A stretch of 11,764 nt of DNA from positions 1 to 11,764 of the forward strand of contig JAPSIJ010000047.1 in assembly GCA_031178805.1 (NCBI GenBank), written 5' to 3'. The position numbers and the translations under genes were made by a program. The stretch comes from Cellulomonas sp. (lineage in GTDB: Bacteria > Actinomycetota > Actinomycetes > Actinomycetales > Cellulomonadaceae). Every line of letters starts with the position of its first letter. Position 1 is the first letter of the stretch. This document shows positions 11,758 to 11,764 of the stretch, one piece after another. The notes beneath the pieces are model-generated. The model did not search any database and had not been told where the DNA came from. It saw nothing but the letters and a program-made list of their open reading frames with translations.

Positions 11758-11764
11758 CCCGCCC

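Noticed and set aside
1..11764. tRNA, rRNA, CRISPR, insertion sequence, phage or defence genes
   Set aside because: Reading both strands gave no cloverleaf, spaced repeats, transposase motifs or toxin/nuclease families; almost all sequence is taken up by the genes listed.

Overview
The window is very GC-rich, with GTG starts, four-base stop/start overlaps, near-absent intergenic space and TANNNT-type -10 elements placed for leaderless transcripts. Together with the gene content (Rex next to a glutaredoxin, an HAD-IB hydrolase, MarR/YceI, a sugar ABC transporter without its own ATPase), this points to a high-GC Gram-positive actinobacterium, most likely a plant-polymer-degrading member of the Micrococcales such as the Cellulomonas group. 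The genus is an inference; no rRNA or tRNA gene is present to settle it.

Left part (1-2182). On the minus strand lie a MarR-type regulator, a histidine-phosphatase-fold enzyme and the 5' part of a TlpA/ResA-like lipoprotein that runs off the left edge; the last two overlap by four bases. The marR gene is divergent from yceI. Their 134-base spacer holds overlapping inverted repeats (TCAACT/AGTTGA/TTCAAC) that are probably the MarR operator. A pair of strong hairpins separates yceI from the convergent rex gene.

Middle part (2190-4651). The minus strand has a glutaredoxin-like gene followed by rex. Divergent from them, only 17 bases away, are an HAD-IB hydrolase and a GNAT acetyltransferase that overlap by four bases. 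Both directions seem to start from leaderless promoters. A hairpin ends the acetyltransferase gene and the convergent arabinofuranosidase gene.

Right part (4662-11757). This is an arabino-oligosaccharide utilisation locus. A cytoplasmic GH51 alpha-L-arabinofuranosidase (minus strand) is divergent from a tightly packed operon: solute-binding lipoprotein, two permeases, a cytoplasmic GH43 arabinanase/arabinosidase-like enzyme and a DUF624 (YesL-type) membrane protein. The 296-base divergent spacer has three copies of a LacI-type operator. Two of them share an exact 13-base core in opposite orientations, and each lies just downstream of a TTGACC-type promoter. The model is that short arabinosides are captured by the lipoprotein, imported by the two permeases using an ATPase encoded elsewhere, and cut inside the cell by GH43 and GH51. 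A LacI-family regulator encoded outside the window would control both directions together.

I saw no phage, transposon, CRISPR, defence or RNA-gene signature. The points most worth checking are regulatory: the operator arrangements and the divergent leaderless promoters.
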